A program made the translations under genes and the position numbers. The notes beneath the pieces are model-generated. The model was not told where the DNA came from, did no database searches, and saw nothing but the letters and a program-made list of their open reading frames with translations. Of a DNA stretch of 64,000 nt, positions 47,201-53,870 are shown in pieces (position 1 is the first letter of the stretch; each line of letters begins with the position of its first letter). Source of the stretch: Micromonospora alfalfae (GTDB lineage: Bacteria; Actinomycetota; Actinomycetes; Mycobacteriales; Micromonosporaceae); NCBI RefSeq assembly GCF_022230925.1, contig NZ_JAKKFH010000018.1, positions 1 through 64,000 on the forward strand, in the 5' to 3' direction.

Positions 47201-47252
47201 CGAGCTGGTGGTCGGCGACTACGTGGCGGTCGTGACGCACTCCGTCATCTAG
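44244..47252 (+). CDS. Large secreted lectin/FN3 protein with C-terminal WxL-like module
   Basis: A 1002-residue protein with GGGAG before its ATG. Signal peptide ~1-33 (ending PAWAAG). Residues ~34-350 resemble an L-type lectin (VLFDQPFHNNT, GLAFTLAAVDP, SLGYS, LDVFGNFSN). Residues ~354-482 are a DUF11-like repeat, ~485-585 an IPT/TIG-like domain (TISGGIAVTVGGSNLTGAT), ~589-680 and ~681-775 two FN3 domains (SWTAPANGSSPITGYTVTP), ~775-860 an Ig-like He_PIG domain (GSLPAGLTLDPVTGLLSGTP). The last ~140 residues (GQLGPVTVTDDRGPFSGNW, SSTSFTTG, ETIPNSN, TWNPTL, YVAVVTHSVI) are paralogous to the small protein at 48346. They match the WxL domain pattern (V.D.RG...GW), which anchors proteins to the cell wall in Firmicutes. 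It is likely a carbohydrate-binding surface adhesin. Confidence 0.85.
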   Translation: MSFRGRSRPISSAALVAAVIAGVFAVAPLPAWAAGSVLFDQPFHNNTPDGVGPVTVPGVPLATATNVACLSAAGNSTIGPLLSCPTATDPQGSGKLRLTPAVANRQGGVFGAVSVPTSQGLHVTFNTYQYGGISTGADGLAFTLAAVDPANPRSPAVIGQSGGSLGYSAAFNGGSVGLSNGYLGIGLDVFGNFSNSLYQGTGCTNPPYISTTNTRVPGQVVIRGPGRNGVGYCAINSTATNTSSAALPLRASTRAASVVPVEVVANTTASPFTTDTGITVPAGEYRVRFTPVGGSARTLAGSLPVVSPSLYPSPTWLNASGYPRQLAFGWVGSTGSVTDFHEIDNVRAVSFNPVPDLNVSQTSAVGAAPQPGDPVTYSITAGVDAGTAETSPISVTQTVPTGVVPRGAFGSGWVCAAPSGQSVTCTNSNGPFAGGTSLPPITVVATVTGTGVTPALIQTATVATSSSIDANPGYSSVATAVAPATAPSGVTVTPAQSTISGGIAVTVGGSNLTGATAITIGTAAEQQAGTSVVLLPCSSGPAAGCFTVNPDGTLGISSMPARSSPATVTVSVATRGSTGSATYVYAAAPNSPATPTATAGVSSATVSWIAPASNGSPITSYLITPIRDGVTQPTLTFDASTTSRTLTGLTVGASYTFRVAAVNAYGTGAASPPSAAVVPYTLPGAPTNTSATAGTNAATVSWTAPANGSSPITGYTVTPYLGGVAQSPQTFAGTATTQVVTGLTAGAAYTFRVAATNAAGTGPQSVPSASVTVNPPPTLTFPPPPPGKAYDPYQYQLTVAGGTGPFAWSVSAGSLPAGLTLDPVTGLLSGTPTVSGTFPFTVRVTDSFDQSATRPVDLVIAPLGGLSISVPAISTLGTVASGTTGVSGQLGPVTVTDDRGPFSGNWVTVVSSTSFTTGAGSGGETIPNSNITYASGAALASTGVGSFVPQPGAVLNTPRTAAGWSGQTGGPNTVTWNPTLLVSLPSELVVGDYVAVVTHSVI

Positions 47253-47294
47253 CTCAGCCGGCTGTTCATTCCCGGCCCACACCCCCAGACGTCG

Positions 47295-47328
47295 CTGCCC
47301 GGCCGCTCCCTTCGGAACGGCCGGGCAG
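47295..47328. terminator. Bidirectional terminator between the lectin and DUF916-like genes
   Basis: A perfect 11-bp stem (47295-47305 with 47318-47328) in the 93-bp convergent gap. Confidence 0.75.
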
Positions 47329-47345
47329 TCTCTGGTCAGGGAACG

Positions 47346-48329
47346 TCAGGCCAGCTGGGTCCGGTGCCGGCGGACGAGATACCAACCACCGAGGGCGACC
47401 AGCACCAGCAGGGCGATCCCGCCGACCGTGTAGACAAGCCAACTCGGCCCGCTGGAGGCCGAGACCGTCATCGGCGCCGCGACGGGCAGGACGATCTTCC
47501 CGGTCGCGGTGCGTTCCACTGTGCCGCTGGCGAGCTTCGCGTGCACGTCCCAGGTCCCGGCGGGCAGGGCCTGACTGACCTCGATCCGTACCTGACCGCT
47601 CTGGCCGGGCAGGATCGTCACGCCGTTTGTCACAGTGAACGGTCCGGCCCGGACCGCCGCCTTGGCCAGTGACAGGGTGCCGGTCATGTCCAGTGCGCGT
47701 TCGCCGGTGTTGGTGACCCTCGCGGTGACCACGGGGAACTCGCCGGTGCCGGGCTCCGCGGCCAACCCCTCGATCCGGAAGTCCGTTGGCGGCTCGCCAC
47801 CCGGACCGATGTCGAGGTAGACCCGGATGCCCACGCGGTGGATCTGGGTGACGTTGCCGGTGCGTTCCTTCGCGCTGGTGACCTGCGCCCAGATCGCGCC
47901 GTACCGCTCGCCCTTCGATGCCTTCTCCGGCACGGCGAGCTCGACCTCGACCGGGCGTCGCTCGCCCGGGTCCAGCTCCATCGTGGCGGTTCTCAGCCGG
48001 ATCCACCCGCTCAGCTCGTTGCCCGTGCGGCCCTCGGGCACTGTGAAGGCGTTGTTCTCGACCGACGCCGCGCCGGCATAGAACTCGATCTTCTGCGTCT
48101 CGGCGGAGGTGTTCCGCACCTCGACCCGGCGATTGATCGTCGTCCCGGGCTTCAGGTGATCCACGATGTAGACCTGGGCCCGGGGGTCCTGCACCCGACT
48201 GGCCGGGATGTCCAGCATTCGGATGCTGATGGCGGCTTCCTCGGCCGGATCCTGTCGCTGCTCCCGCACGGCAACGGCTGGCGCCGCCGAAACCCCGAGC
48301 GCCACGAGGGCGACCGAGGCCAGCAGCAC
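47346..48329 (-). CDS. DUF916-like (WxL-interacting) membrane-anchored protein
   Basis: A 327-residue protein. The annotated GTG 48329 starts directly in the hydrophobic part of a signal peptide (VLLASVALVALGVSAAPAVA) without basic residues. The frame stays open upstream to a stop at 48365 and contains an ATT followed by Arg, so the true start may be non-standard. The mature part resembles DUF916/WxL-interacting proteins: ISIRMLDIPASRVQDPRAQVYIVDHLKPG, RRVEVRNTSAETQKIEFYAG, LDPGERRPVEVELAVP, GERYGAIWAQV, then a second Ig-like domain (VVTARVTNTGERALDMTG). A C-terminal helix (WLVYTVGGIALLVLVALGGWYLV) and basic tail anchor it. It follows the small WxL-like gene by 16 bp and probably holds that protein at the cell surface. 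Confidence 0.75.
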   Translation of the reverse strand: MLLASVALVALGVSAAPAVAVREQRQDPAEEAAISIRMLDIPASRVQDPRAQVYIVDHLKPGTTINRRVEVRNTSAETQKIEFYAGAASVENNAFTVPEGRTGNELSGWIRLRTATMELDPGERRPVEVELAVPEKASKGERYGAIWAQVTSAKERTGNVTQIHRVGIRVYLDIGPGGEPPTDFRIEGLAAEPGTGEFPVVTARVTNTGERALDMTGTLSLAKAAVRAGPFTVTNGVTILPGQSGQVRIEVSQALPAGTWDVHAKLASGTVERTATGKIVLPVAAPMTVSASSGPSWLVYTVGGIALLVLVALGGWYLVRRHRTQLA

Positions 48330-48345
48330 CAGCCGGCCGAGCGGC

Positions 48346-48891
48346 TCAGAACACCGAATGTGTCACCGTCCCCGTGTAGACACCCTGGACGGTGCCGTCG
48401 GGCACGTTCACCACCAGGGTGGGGTTCCAGGTGGCGAAGTTGTTGCCGGTGCCGCCGGTGTGGGCCATCGCCGTGCGGGGCACGTTGATGATCACCTGGT
48501 CACCGGAGGTGGGCTGACCCGGCGTGAAGGTGCCGCCGCCGGCGGTCGCCGTCGCGGGGCCGGACCAGTACAGGACGTTGATGTTCGGGATCGTCTCGCC
48601 CGAGGAGCCACCGCCGGTGGTGAAGTCGGTGGAGACGACGTTGGCTGTCCAGTTGGGGGTGAGCGCCCCGCGCTGGTCCAGCACGGTGACCGGGCCAAGT
48701 TGACCGGAGACGGTCGTGCCCTCCACGCCGTTCCCGATGTTGGCGGTCGCCGGCACCGTGATCGACAGACCACCGGCGGCGTCGACGGTGAGGGTCACGA
48801 CCGTGTCGCCCGTCGTGTCCGCGGCGGCCGGTCCGGCGAGCGCGACGACGGCGGCGACACCGGCCAAGCCTGCGAGAATCTTTCTACGCAT
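48346..48891 (-). CDS. Small secreted WxL-like surface protein
   Basis: A 181-residue protein. ATG 48891 has AAGGAG at good spacing; the longer in-frame start is not supported. Signal peptide ~1-26 (RRKILAGLAGVAAVVALAGPAAA). The mature part has LSITVPATANIGNGVEG, GQLGPVTVLDQRGALTPNW, STDFTTGGGSSGETIPNI, NFATWNPTLVVNVPDG and VYTGTVTHSVF. It aligns over its full mature length with the C-terminal ~140 residues of the large lectin protein. The xVxDxRGxxxxNW motif corresponds to the first WxL motif; the second is replaced by TVTHSV. It is first gene of an operon with the DUF916-like partner. Confidence 0.82.
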   Translation of the reverse strand: MRRKILAGLAGVAAVVALAGPAAADTTGDTVVTLTVDAAGGLSITVPATANIGNGVEGTTVSGQLGPVTVLDQRGALTPNWTANVVSTDFTTGGGSSGETIPNINVLYWSGPATATAGGGTFTPGQPTSGDQVIINVPRTAMAHTGGTGNNFATWNPTLVVNVPDGTVQGVYTGTVTHSVF

Positions 48892-48945
48892 CGAGTCTCC
48901 TTCTTCCCAAACAACCCATAGCAAGCAGTTCAGAGACTAACTACG

Positions 48946-48958
48946 CAAAACGCCCACA
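48946..48958 (-). promoter_or_regulatory. Shared upstream element of the WxL-like locus, minus-strand copy
   Basis: Read on the minus strand this is TGTGGGCGTTTTG, 55 bp upstream of the small WxL-like gene and 12 of 13 identical to 44184-44196. The similar position relative to both start codons supports a common promoter or activator. Confidence 0.5.
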
Positions 48959-49122
48959 GGGGCCTGAATGACGCGAGCATCACCCGGTGGTCGGCAGGTG
49001 TTCGTGCTCGATCCTCGGTGTGGTGGCGTCGCGGGAGCGGGAATGCCTCTTCCCGGAATCGAGCGTTGTCTCGGGTGGTCCGGGACCGCGCTGGTGGCCG
49101 TCGCGGAGGGCGCGCACGACAA

Positions 49123-49152
49123 GGGCTCGGCGCCCTGCCGGCCGCCGAGCCC
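49123..49152 (-). terminator. Terminator after the DUF4331 gene
   Basis: A perfect 10-bp stem (49123-49132 with 49143-49152) 13 bp beyond the stop codon of the minus-strand DUF4331 gene. The rest of the 48959-49164 gap shows nothing else supported apart from the WxL-like promoter region. Confidence 0.7.
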
Positions 49153-49164
49153 CGCGAGCGGATT

Positions 49165-50187
49165 TCAGGCCGCGACCACGTACGGGAACGTGGCGGACCG
49201 GGCGGCCTTGGTGACGTCCGAGGTGAGGCCGGAGGTGGTGCCGGTGTTGAGAATCAGGGAGAACATCACTTCGGGCACGTTGTCGGCCAGGGTGCGTCCG
49301 TTGCGGACGGCGAAGCCGAAGTTCGCGGCCGTGCCGACCTTGTACGACAGCAGGTCGGGGTAGAGCTGCCGGGCGACGCTCCAGCCGTACGCCTGCGGAT
49401 CCGGTGCGGTGCCGTTGGCCTTGACCACGCCGGCGACCGCGTTCGCGATCTCCTCCCCGCCCTCGGTGAGGTCGTTGCCGGGGTGCCGGAAGTTGGCGGG
49501 GTCGGAGAAGTCGGTGTCGTGGGGCCAGAAGATCGGCCACATCATGGGGTGGCCGGCGCGGTTGATCTGGCGCCATCCGCCAGCGTCGGTGGCCAGCATG
49601 GTGCGACACCACACGCCGATCTCGGTGCCGTCGCGCAGCAGCGGCTCGTCGTGGGAGACCTCGAGGACGATCGACTCGACTGTGGTGCCGGCGAAGCTGT
49701 TCCTGGCCTGGTCGGCCCGCCATGCCGAGCGGTCCACCGGCGAACCGTTCTTGACCGCGCCGTTGATGGTGGCGAGTTCGTCGAGGTCGATGAAGAAGGG
49801 GTCGGTGATCCGGCCGGCCCAGATCCGGACGTTGCCGCCGGTCGTCACCTCGCCGGTTCGCCCCTCGGCAATGGGGGTGCCCATCGCGGCGTCGTCGCGG
49901 GCGTCCGCTCCGGTGAGCTCGTACAACTGGAGGGCCTGCCGGGCGTCGCCGTCCGGCTCGCCGAAGGCGAACCGGTAGGTCAGGTCCTCCACCTCGGCGC
50001 CGTTGATGTGAATCTTGATCTCGTAACGTGCCTCGGCGTGGAAGCCGCGCTTGATGTCAGCCTTGGTCACCGAGCTGTTGACGTCCATGACGAACACGGT
50101 GGCGCGGTCACCGTTGAAGACGAACAGGTCGTCGATGTAGAGCTGACCGCCCTGGGCGGCCAGGGGCGTATCGAGGTGGTGCGACAT
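49165..50187 (-). CDS. DUF4331 family protein
   Basis: A 340-residue protein that begins MSHHLDTPLAAQGGQLYIDDLFVF, the standard DUF4331 N-terminus, with later family stretches (TVFVMDVNS, YRFAFGEPDGDARQ, RIWAGRITDPFFIDL, NSFAGTTVESIVLEVS, GVWCRTMLATDAGGWRQINRAGHPMMW). GGGAG lies at good distance from the ATG. There is no signal peptide, so it is probably cytoplasmic. Family members are often annotated as hypothetical and occur near oxidative stress and haloperoxidase genes; the biochemical role is unknown. It is flanked by hairpins on both sides and is probably monocistronic. Confidence 0.88.
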   Translation of the reverse strand: MSHHLDTPLAAQGGQLYIDDLFVFNGDRATVFVMDVNSSVTKADIKRGFHAEARYEIKIHINGAEVEDLTYRFAFGEPDGDARQALQLYELTGADARDDAAMGTPIAEGRTGEVTTGGNVRIWAGRITDPFFIDLDELATINGAVKNGSPVDRSAWRADQARNSFAGTTVESIVLEVSHDEPLLRDGTEIGVWCRTMLATDAGGWRQINRAGHPMMWPIFWPHDTDFSDPANFRHPGNDLTEGGEEIANAVAGVVKANGTAPDPQAYGWSVARQLYPDLLSYKVGTAANFGFAVRNGRTLADNVPEVMFSLILNTGTTSGLTSDVTKAARSATFPYVVAA

Positions 50188-50296
50188 GAGCTCACTCCCG
50201 GAACTGCCGGATTTTGGACTAATCCGAACATAGTGGGCGTGAGCCGGGCCTCCCCACTCATCGCGCCAATCCGGTCCGCGGGGCCCGCCTACGGCG

Positions 50297-50329
50297 GTGG
50301 GCCGCCCGAGTTCTCCTCGGACGGCCCAC
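50297..50329 (-). terminator. Terminator after the GH16 gene
   Basis: A 14-bp stem (50297-50310 with 50316-50329) with one mismatch and a five-base loop, 18 bp beyond the GH16 stop codon. Confidence 0.7.
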
Positions 50330-50346
50330 GCTTTCGTGCCTGATGA

Positions 50347-51606
50347 TCAGATGCGAGACCACTTCTGGTTGGCGGCGCCGAGGCAGTCCCACAGGTGCAG
50401 CTTGCCGCCGTTGTTGGGGTTGGCCTCCCGGACGTCCACGCACTTGTTGGCGTTGAGGTTGACCAGGTCGCCGGCGGCGTTGAGGGTGAAGCGTTGGGCA
50501 GTGTTGCCGTTGCAACTGACCAGGTTGACCTCGGTGCCGTTGGCGGTGCCGGCCCAGGCCGGGTCCATGCACTTGCCCATCGCGCGGATGGTCCCGTCGG
50601 AGGCGAAGGTCCAGCTCTGGGCCGCCGTGGTGTTGCAGTCCCAGATCTGGAGCTTGGCGCCCTCGACCGGGTTGGCGCCGGGGATGTCGATGCAGCGACC
50701 GCTCTGCGCACCCCGGATCCGGTTGGTGCCGGGAGTCGGGTCGCCCCCGCCGCCCGAGGTGTAGCTGGACACCCGCACGTAGTCGACGAGCATCTGCTGC
50801 GGGAACTGCGTCGAGCCGTCCGGGTAGCCGGGCCAGTTACCACCGACCGCCACGTTGAGGATCATGAAGAAGGGGTGGTCGAACACCCAGCGGTTGCCGC
50901 CGAGCCGGGCGGGATCGACCCGGTGGTACTGCACCCCGTCGACGTACCAGGTGATGACGTTCGGCTCCCAGTCCACCCGGTAGGTGTGGAAGGTGTCGGC
51001 GAGCGGCGCACCGAGGGTGCGGCTGCCCGTGATGCCGCCGCCACCGGAGTAGCCAGGCCCGTGCACGGTGCCGTAGACGGTGTTGGGCTCCCGGCCGATG
51101 TTCTCCATGACGTCGATCTCGCCAGCGTCGGGCCACCCGCCGCCGGTGCCGAGCATCCAGAAGGCCGGCCAGATGCCCTGACCACGCGGGATCTTGATGC
51201 GGGCCTCGAACCGCCCGTACGTCTGGGTGAAGGTGGCCGCCGTCAGCAACCGCGCCGACGTGTACTCGCAGCGCCCGTAGTGGCACTGGTAGTTGGCGGG
51301 ATTGTCCCGGCGGGCGGTGATGACCAGGTTGCCCTGGCCGTCGTGGACGGCGTTGCTGGTGCTGTTGGTGTAGTACTGCCGCTCGTTGTTGCCCCAGCCG
51401 CCGCCGCCGATGTCGAACCGCCACTTGTTCTGGTCGACGGGCGTGCCGGCAGGAGAGTTGAACTCGTCCTGCCAGCTGATGGGGCCGATGGCGGCCTCGG
51501 CCCGGTCGGGGTACGCCGGGACGACGAGCGCCGTCGCGGTCGCGACGAGGGCGACAGCCAGGAGTGCGAGGGGACGGAAGCGGAGGCTGGGCCGGGCTGT
51601 GAACAC
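50347..51606 (-). CDS. Secreted GH16 endo-beta-1,3-glucanase with C-terminal CBM13
   Basis: A 419-residue protein starting at GTG 51606 behind GAGGAG. Signal peptide ~1-38. The GH16 beta-jelly-roll shows WQDEFNSPAGTPVDQNKW, GWGNNERQYYT, GRFEARIKIPRGQGIWPAFWMLG, the catalytic GEIDVMENIG (nucleophile and acid/base Glu), WYVDGVQYHRVD and FFMILNVAVGGNWPG. This matches laminarinase-type (beta-1,3-glucanase) enzymes. After a GGGGDPTPGT linker a ricin-type CBM13 (GRCIDIPGAN, QIWDCN, QSWTF, QRFTL, NQKWSRI) completes it. It degrades fungal or algal beta-glucan. A perfect palindrome upstream suggests control by a LacI-type regulator. Confidence 0.93.
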   Translation of the reverse strand: MFTARPSLRFRPLALLAVALVATATALVVPAYPDRAEAAIGPISWQDEFNSPAGTPVDQNKWRFDIGGGGWGNNERQYYTNSTSNAVHDGQGNLVITARRDNPANYQCHYGRCEYTSARLLTAATFTQTYGRFEARIKIPRGQGIWPAFWMLGTGGGWPDAGEIDVMENIGREPNTVYGTVHGPGYSGGGGITGSRTLGAPLADTFHTYRVDWEPNVITWYVDGVQYHRVDPARLGGNRWVFDHPFFMILNVAVGGNWPGYPDGSTQFPQQMLVDYVRVSSYTSGGGGDPTPGTNRIRGAQSGRCIDIPGANPVEGAKLQIWDCNTTAAQSWTFASDGTIRAMGKCMDPAWAGTANGTEVNLVSCNGNTAQRFTLNAAGDLVNLNANKCVDVREANPNNGGKLHLWDCLGAANQKWSRI

Positions 51607-51650
51607 GGGAGGCTCCTCAGCTTGGGGTCAGTGGAGGTGGTCTACCAGGA

Positions 51651-51666
51651 TAGAGAGCGCTCTCTA
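51651..51666. promoter_or_regulatory. Palindromic operator upstream of the GH16 gene
   Basis: TAGAGAGCGCTCTCTA is a perfect 16-bp palindrome 45 bp upstream of the GH16 start. Its GAGCGCTC core resembles the cellulose/cellobiose repressor sites (CebR/CelR, TGGGAGCGCTCCCA) of other actinomycetes. It differs from the arabinose-type operators, so a different LacI-family regulator outside the window is expected. Confidence 0.7.
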
Positions 51667-51986
51667 AAGCGAAGCATGTCGATATGATGTCTTTCTGTCA
51701 AGAGTGTTTCCAATATCACGACCGTCCGTTACCGCCCGATGCTGACCAGTGAGCGGCGAAGCGCCGGGGCCGGTCGACGCCGGTGGCATCGCTCGATGTC
51801 TCCGAGTTGGACGACGCCGACCCATCGAAGGAAGTTCGGCGCCGCCGAGGGTAACTCGATAGCGGTCGAATCGACCCGTCCTATTGCCGTGGGGCGTCCA
51901 CGCGGGACAGGATGACGAGGCGTGCCGGAAACTTTCCCGTAACCTGCGCGCTGCTGGTCTCTGTCACAAGGAAGTGGGAGTCAGTC
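51667..51986. other. Intergenic region with divergent promoters
   Basis: About 320 bp between the GH16 operator and the start at 51987. It is comparatively AT-richer near 51680-51730 and presumably holds the GH16 promoter and that of the small gene. I see no supported gene or further strong palindrome. Confidence 0.4.
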
Positions 51987-52385
51987 ATGAGCGAGGCGTC
52001 GACGGCGCTGGGTGTGCGCCTCTACCCGGATCTGGTCGAGCGGGGTGGCCTGGCCCCCGCGCTTGTTGAAACTGCTGCCCGCCATGGGCTCGACATCGGC
52101 CGGGTGACCGCGCCGGAGCAGGGGCGGGCCCGGTTCACCTGCGCCGAGCTGCACTCCGACGAGGGCGTGGTCTGCGTCGGGCTGGGGTCGCAGGCCCGAT
52201 ACTTCATGATTGACCTGCGCGTCTCGGGAGAGGTTCTCGCCCGCGGCGACGTCATGGATCTGGTGCAGGTCGCCCAGGTGGCCGCGGCCTGGCGGGCCGG
52301 CCTGACGTTCGCCGAGCTGACCACCCGGTTCCCGTTCATGGAGGAGATCAAGCACCGCCCGGCGCCGGTGGCCCAGGTCAGCTAG
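51987..52385 (+). CDS. Conserved hypothetical protein
   Basis: A 132-residue cytoplasmic protein starting at ATG 51987 behind AAGGAAGTGGGAG. It has no signal peptide, membrane segment or recognised motif. The composition is mixed alpha/beta: an N-terminal helical part (YPDLVERGGLAPALVETAARHGLDI) followed by strands (RARFTCAELHSDEGVVCVGLG, YFMIDLRVSGEVLA) and a helical end (LVQVAQVAAAWRAGLTFAELTTRFPFMEEI). I do not recognise the family. It converges with the PLP-enzyme gene, 18 bp apart. Confidence 0.65.
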   Translation: MSEASTALGVRLYPDLVERGGLAPALVETAARHGLDIGRVTAPEQGRARFTCAELHSDEGVVCVGLGSQARYFMIDLRVSGEVLARGDVMDLVQVAQVAAAWRAGLTFAELTTRFPFMEEIKHRPAPVAQVS

Positions 52386-52403
52386 TCGACGGGGTCGGGC
52401 AGG

Positions 52404-53870
52404 TCAGCAGCGCAGCCGAGGTGGCAGTGGTGACTCCGTACCGGCACCCCGGTTGAGGTAGGTCGACTGGACGAAGTCGACGAGGCGCTCCGCGTCGGCC
52501 GCAACCGAGGCCAGTCCGAACGAGACGCGAACCGCGCCACCCGTCGGTAGGCCCAGCACGGCGAGGTACTTGTCGATCGTGTCGACCCCCGCCAACAGCC
52601 GCTGCCGCATCGACGTCCGGCTCATCCCGAACGCGCCCTCGGCCGCGCCCGGGTTGCAGAAACAGCCGGTACGCAGGGCGATTCCGACCGCTGCCGCCTC
52701 CCGCGCCACGAGCCGTTCGTCGACCAGCGTGCCGTCCGGGTGGCGGAGGTTGAAGGTCACTGTGCCACCGCGCCCCGCACCCGTCGTCGGCCCGTACACC
52801 TGGACCAGCGGCCCGCCGGTGTCGTGCCGCATTGTGGCCAGCCGCTCCAGCAGCCACCCGGTGAGCAGGCCGACCCGGGTGTGGACGAGGTCCACGCCGA
52901 TCGAGTCGAGCCAGCGCAACCCGAACTCCACGTCCGGGATGCTCAGAAAGTTGAGCGTGCCGTCCTCGAACGCCGACTCGTCGTCCATCGGCCGGTGCCA
53001 GTCGCCCTGCACGCTCACCGCGCGGATCGTGCCGCCGGCGAACCACGGCCGGCGCAAACGGGCCAGCGCCGAACGGCGAGCCAGCAGCGCGCCGACCCCG
53101 GTGGGGTAGCCGAAGAGCTTGTACCAGCTCAGGCAGACGAAATCCGGCCTGACGACGCTGAGGTCCAGCCGGTTCGTCGGCGCGAAGGCGGCAGCGTCGA
53201 GCAGCACGTCGTAGCCGCGCTGGTGGGCCAGCTCCACCCAACCCAGCGGGTGCTGTACCCCGGAGAAGTTGCTCTGCGCCGGGTAGGCGAACAGCCCGCG
53301 CCGACCGGACCGACCCCACCGACGGGCCAGGCCGCCACTGCCGGCGTCGAGCGCCGCGACCAGGTCCGACTCGGCGACCCGCAGCTCCGGCCCGGTCAGC
53401 GGCAGGTAGCGCACTGAGGCGCGAGCCGACCGGGCGTACTCGCGAATGCCGTTCACCGAGTTGTGGTTGTCCCAGGTGAGCACCAGCGGCGCGGCCCTGC
53501 CGAAGTCGTACGCCTCGCCGACCAGCCGGCAGGCCCCGCTGGCGTTCGCTGTGAAGATGACCGCGTACTCGGCCGGGTCGGCGCGGAAGAAGTCGAGCAC
53601 CGCGCGTCGCGCCGACTCCACCAGCGAGCCCGCCGCCACACTCGTGGGGTTCTCCGAGTGGGGGTTGCTGTAGAGGCCGGCGAGCAACCGGTCGTGGTGG
53701 GCGCGAACCTGCGCCTGGGCAGCCACCCCGGCCCCGGCGTAGTCGAGGTACACCTGCCCGTCGGTGTCCAGGTGTCGGTACTCGGTGGCGCGCAGCTCGT
53801 CGATCCGGCCGGTGGCGGCGTATCCCGGCAGCCCCGTGGGGGAGGCGTGCGGCGTCGGGTCAGGACGCAC
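52404..53870 (-). CDS. Class V aminotransferase, molybdenum cofactor sulfurase-like
   Basis: A 488-residue PLP enzyme. The start is taken as GTG 53870, which overlaps the 3' end of the ABC gene by 11 bp; no better start exists nearby. Motifs match the N-terminal NifS-like domain of MoCo sulfurases: YLDYAGAGVAAQ, YSNPHSENPTS, VIFTANASGA, the PLP lysine in SWYKLFGYPTGVGALL, and the sulfur-carrying cysteine in LRTGCFCNPGA. No MOSC domain follows, so it is a stand-alone cysteine desulfurase-like enzyme. Possible roles are sulfuration of a cofactor or modification of an exported product, given its overlap with an ABCG-type transporter gene. Confidence 0.85.
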   Translation of the reverse strand: MRPDPTPHASPTGLPGYAATGRIDELRATEYRHLDTDGQVYLDYAGAGVAAQAQVRAHHDRLLAGLYSNPHSENPTSVAAGSLVESARRAVLDFFRADPAEYAVIFTANASGACRLVGEAYDFGRAAPLVLTWDNHNSVNGIREYARSARASVRYLPLTGPELRVAESDLVAALDAGSGGLARRWGRSGRRGLFAYPAQSNFSGVQHPLGWVELAHQRGYDVLLDAAAFAPTNRLDLSVVRPDFVCLSWYKLFGYPTGVGALLARRSALARLRRPWFAGGTIRAVSVQGDWHRPMDDESAFEDGTLNFLSIPDVEFGLRWLDSIGVDLVHTRVGLLTGWLLERLATMRHDTGGPLVQVYGPTTGAGRGGTVTFNLRHPDGTLVDERLVAREAAAVGIALRTGCFCNPGAAEGAFGMSRTSMRQRLLAGVDTIDKYLAVLGLPTGGAVRVSFGLASVAADAERLVDFVQSTYLNRGAGTESPLPPRLRC

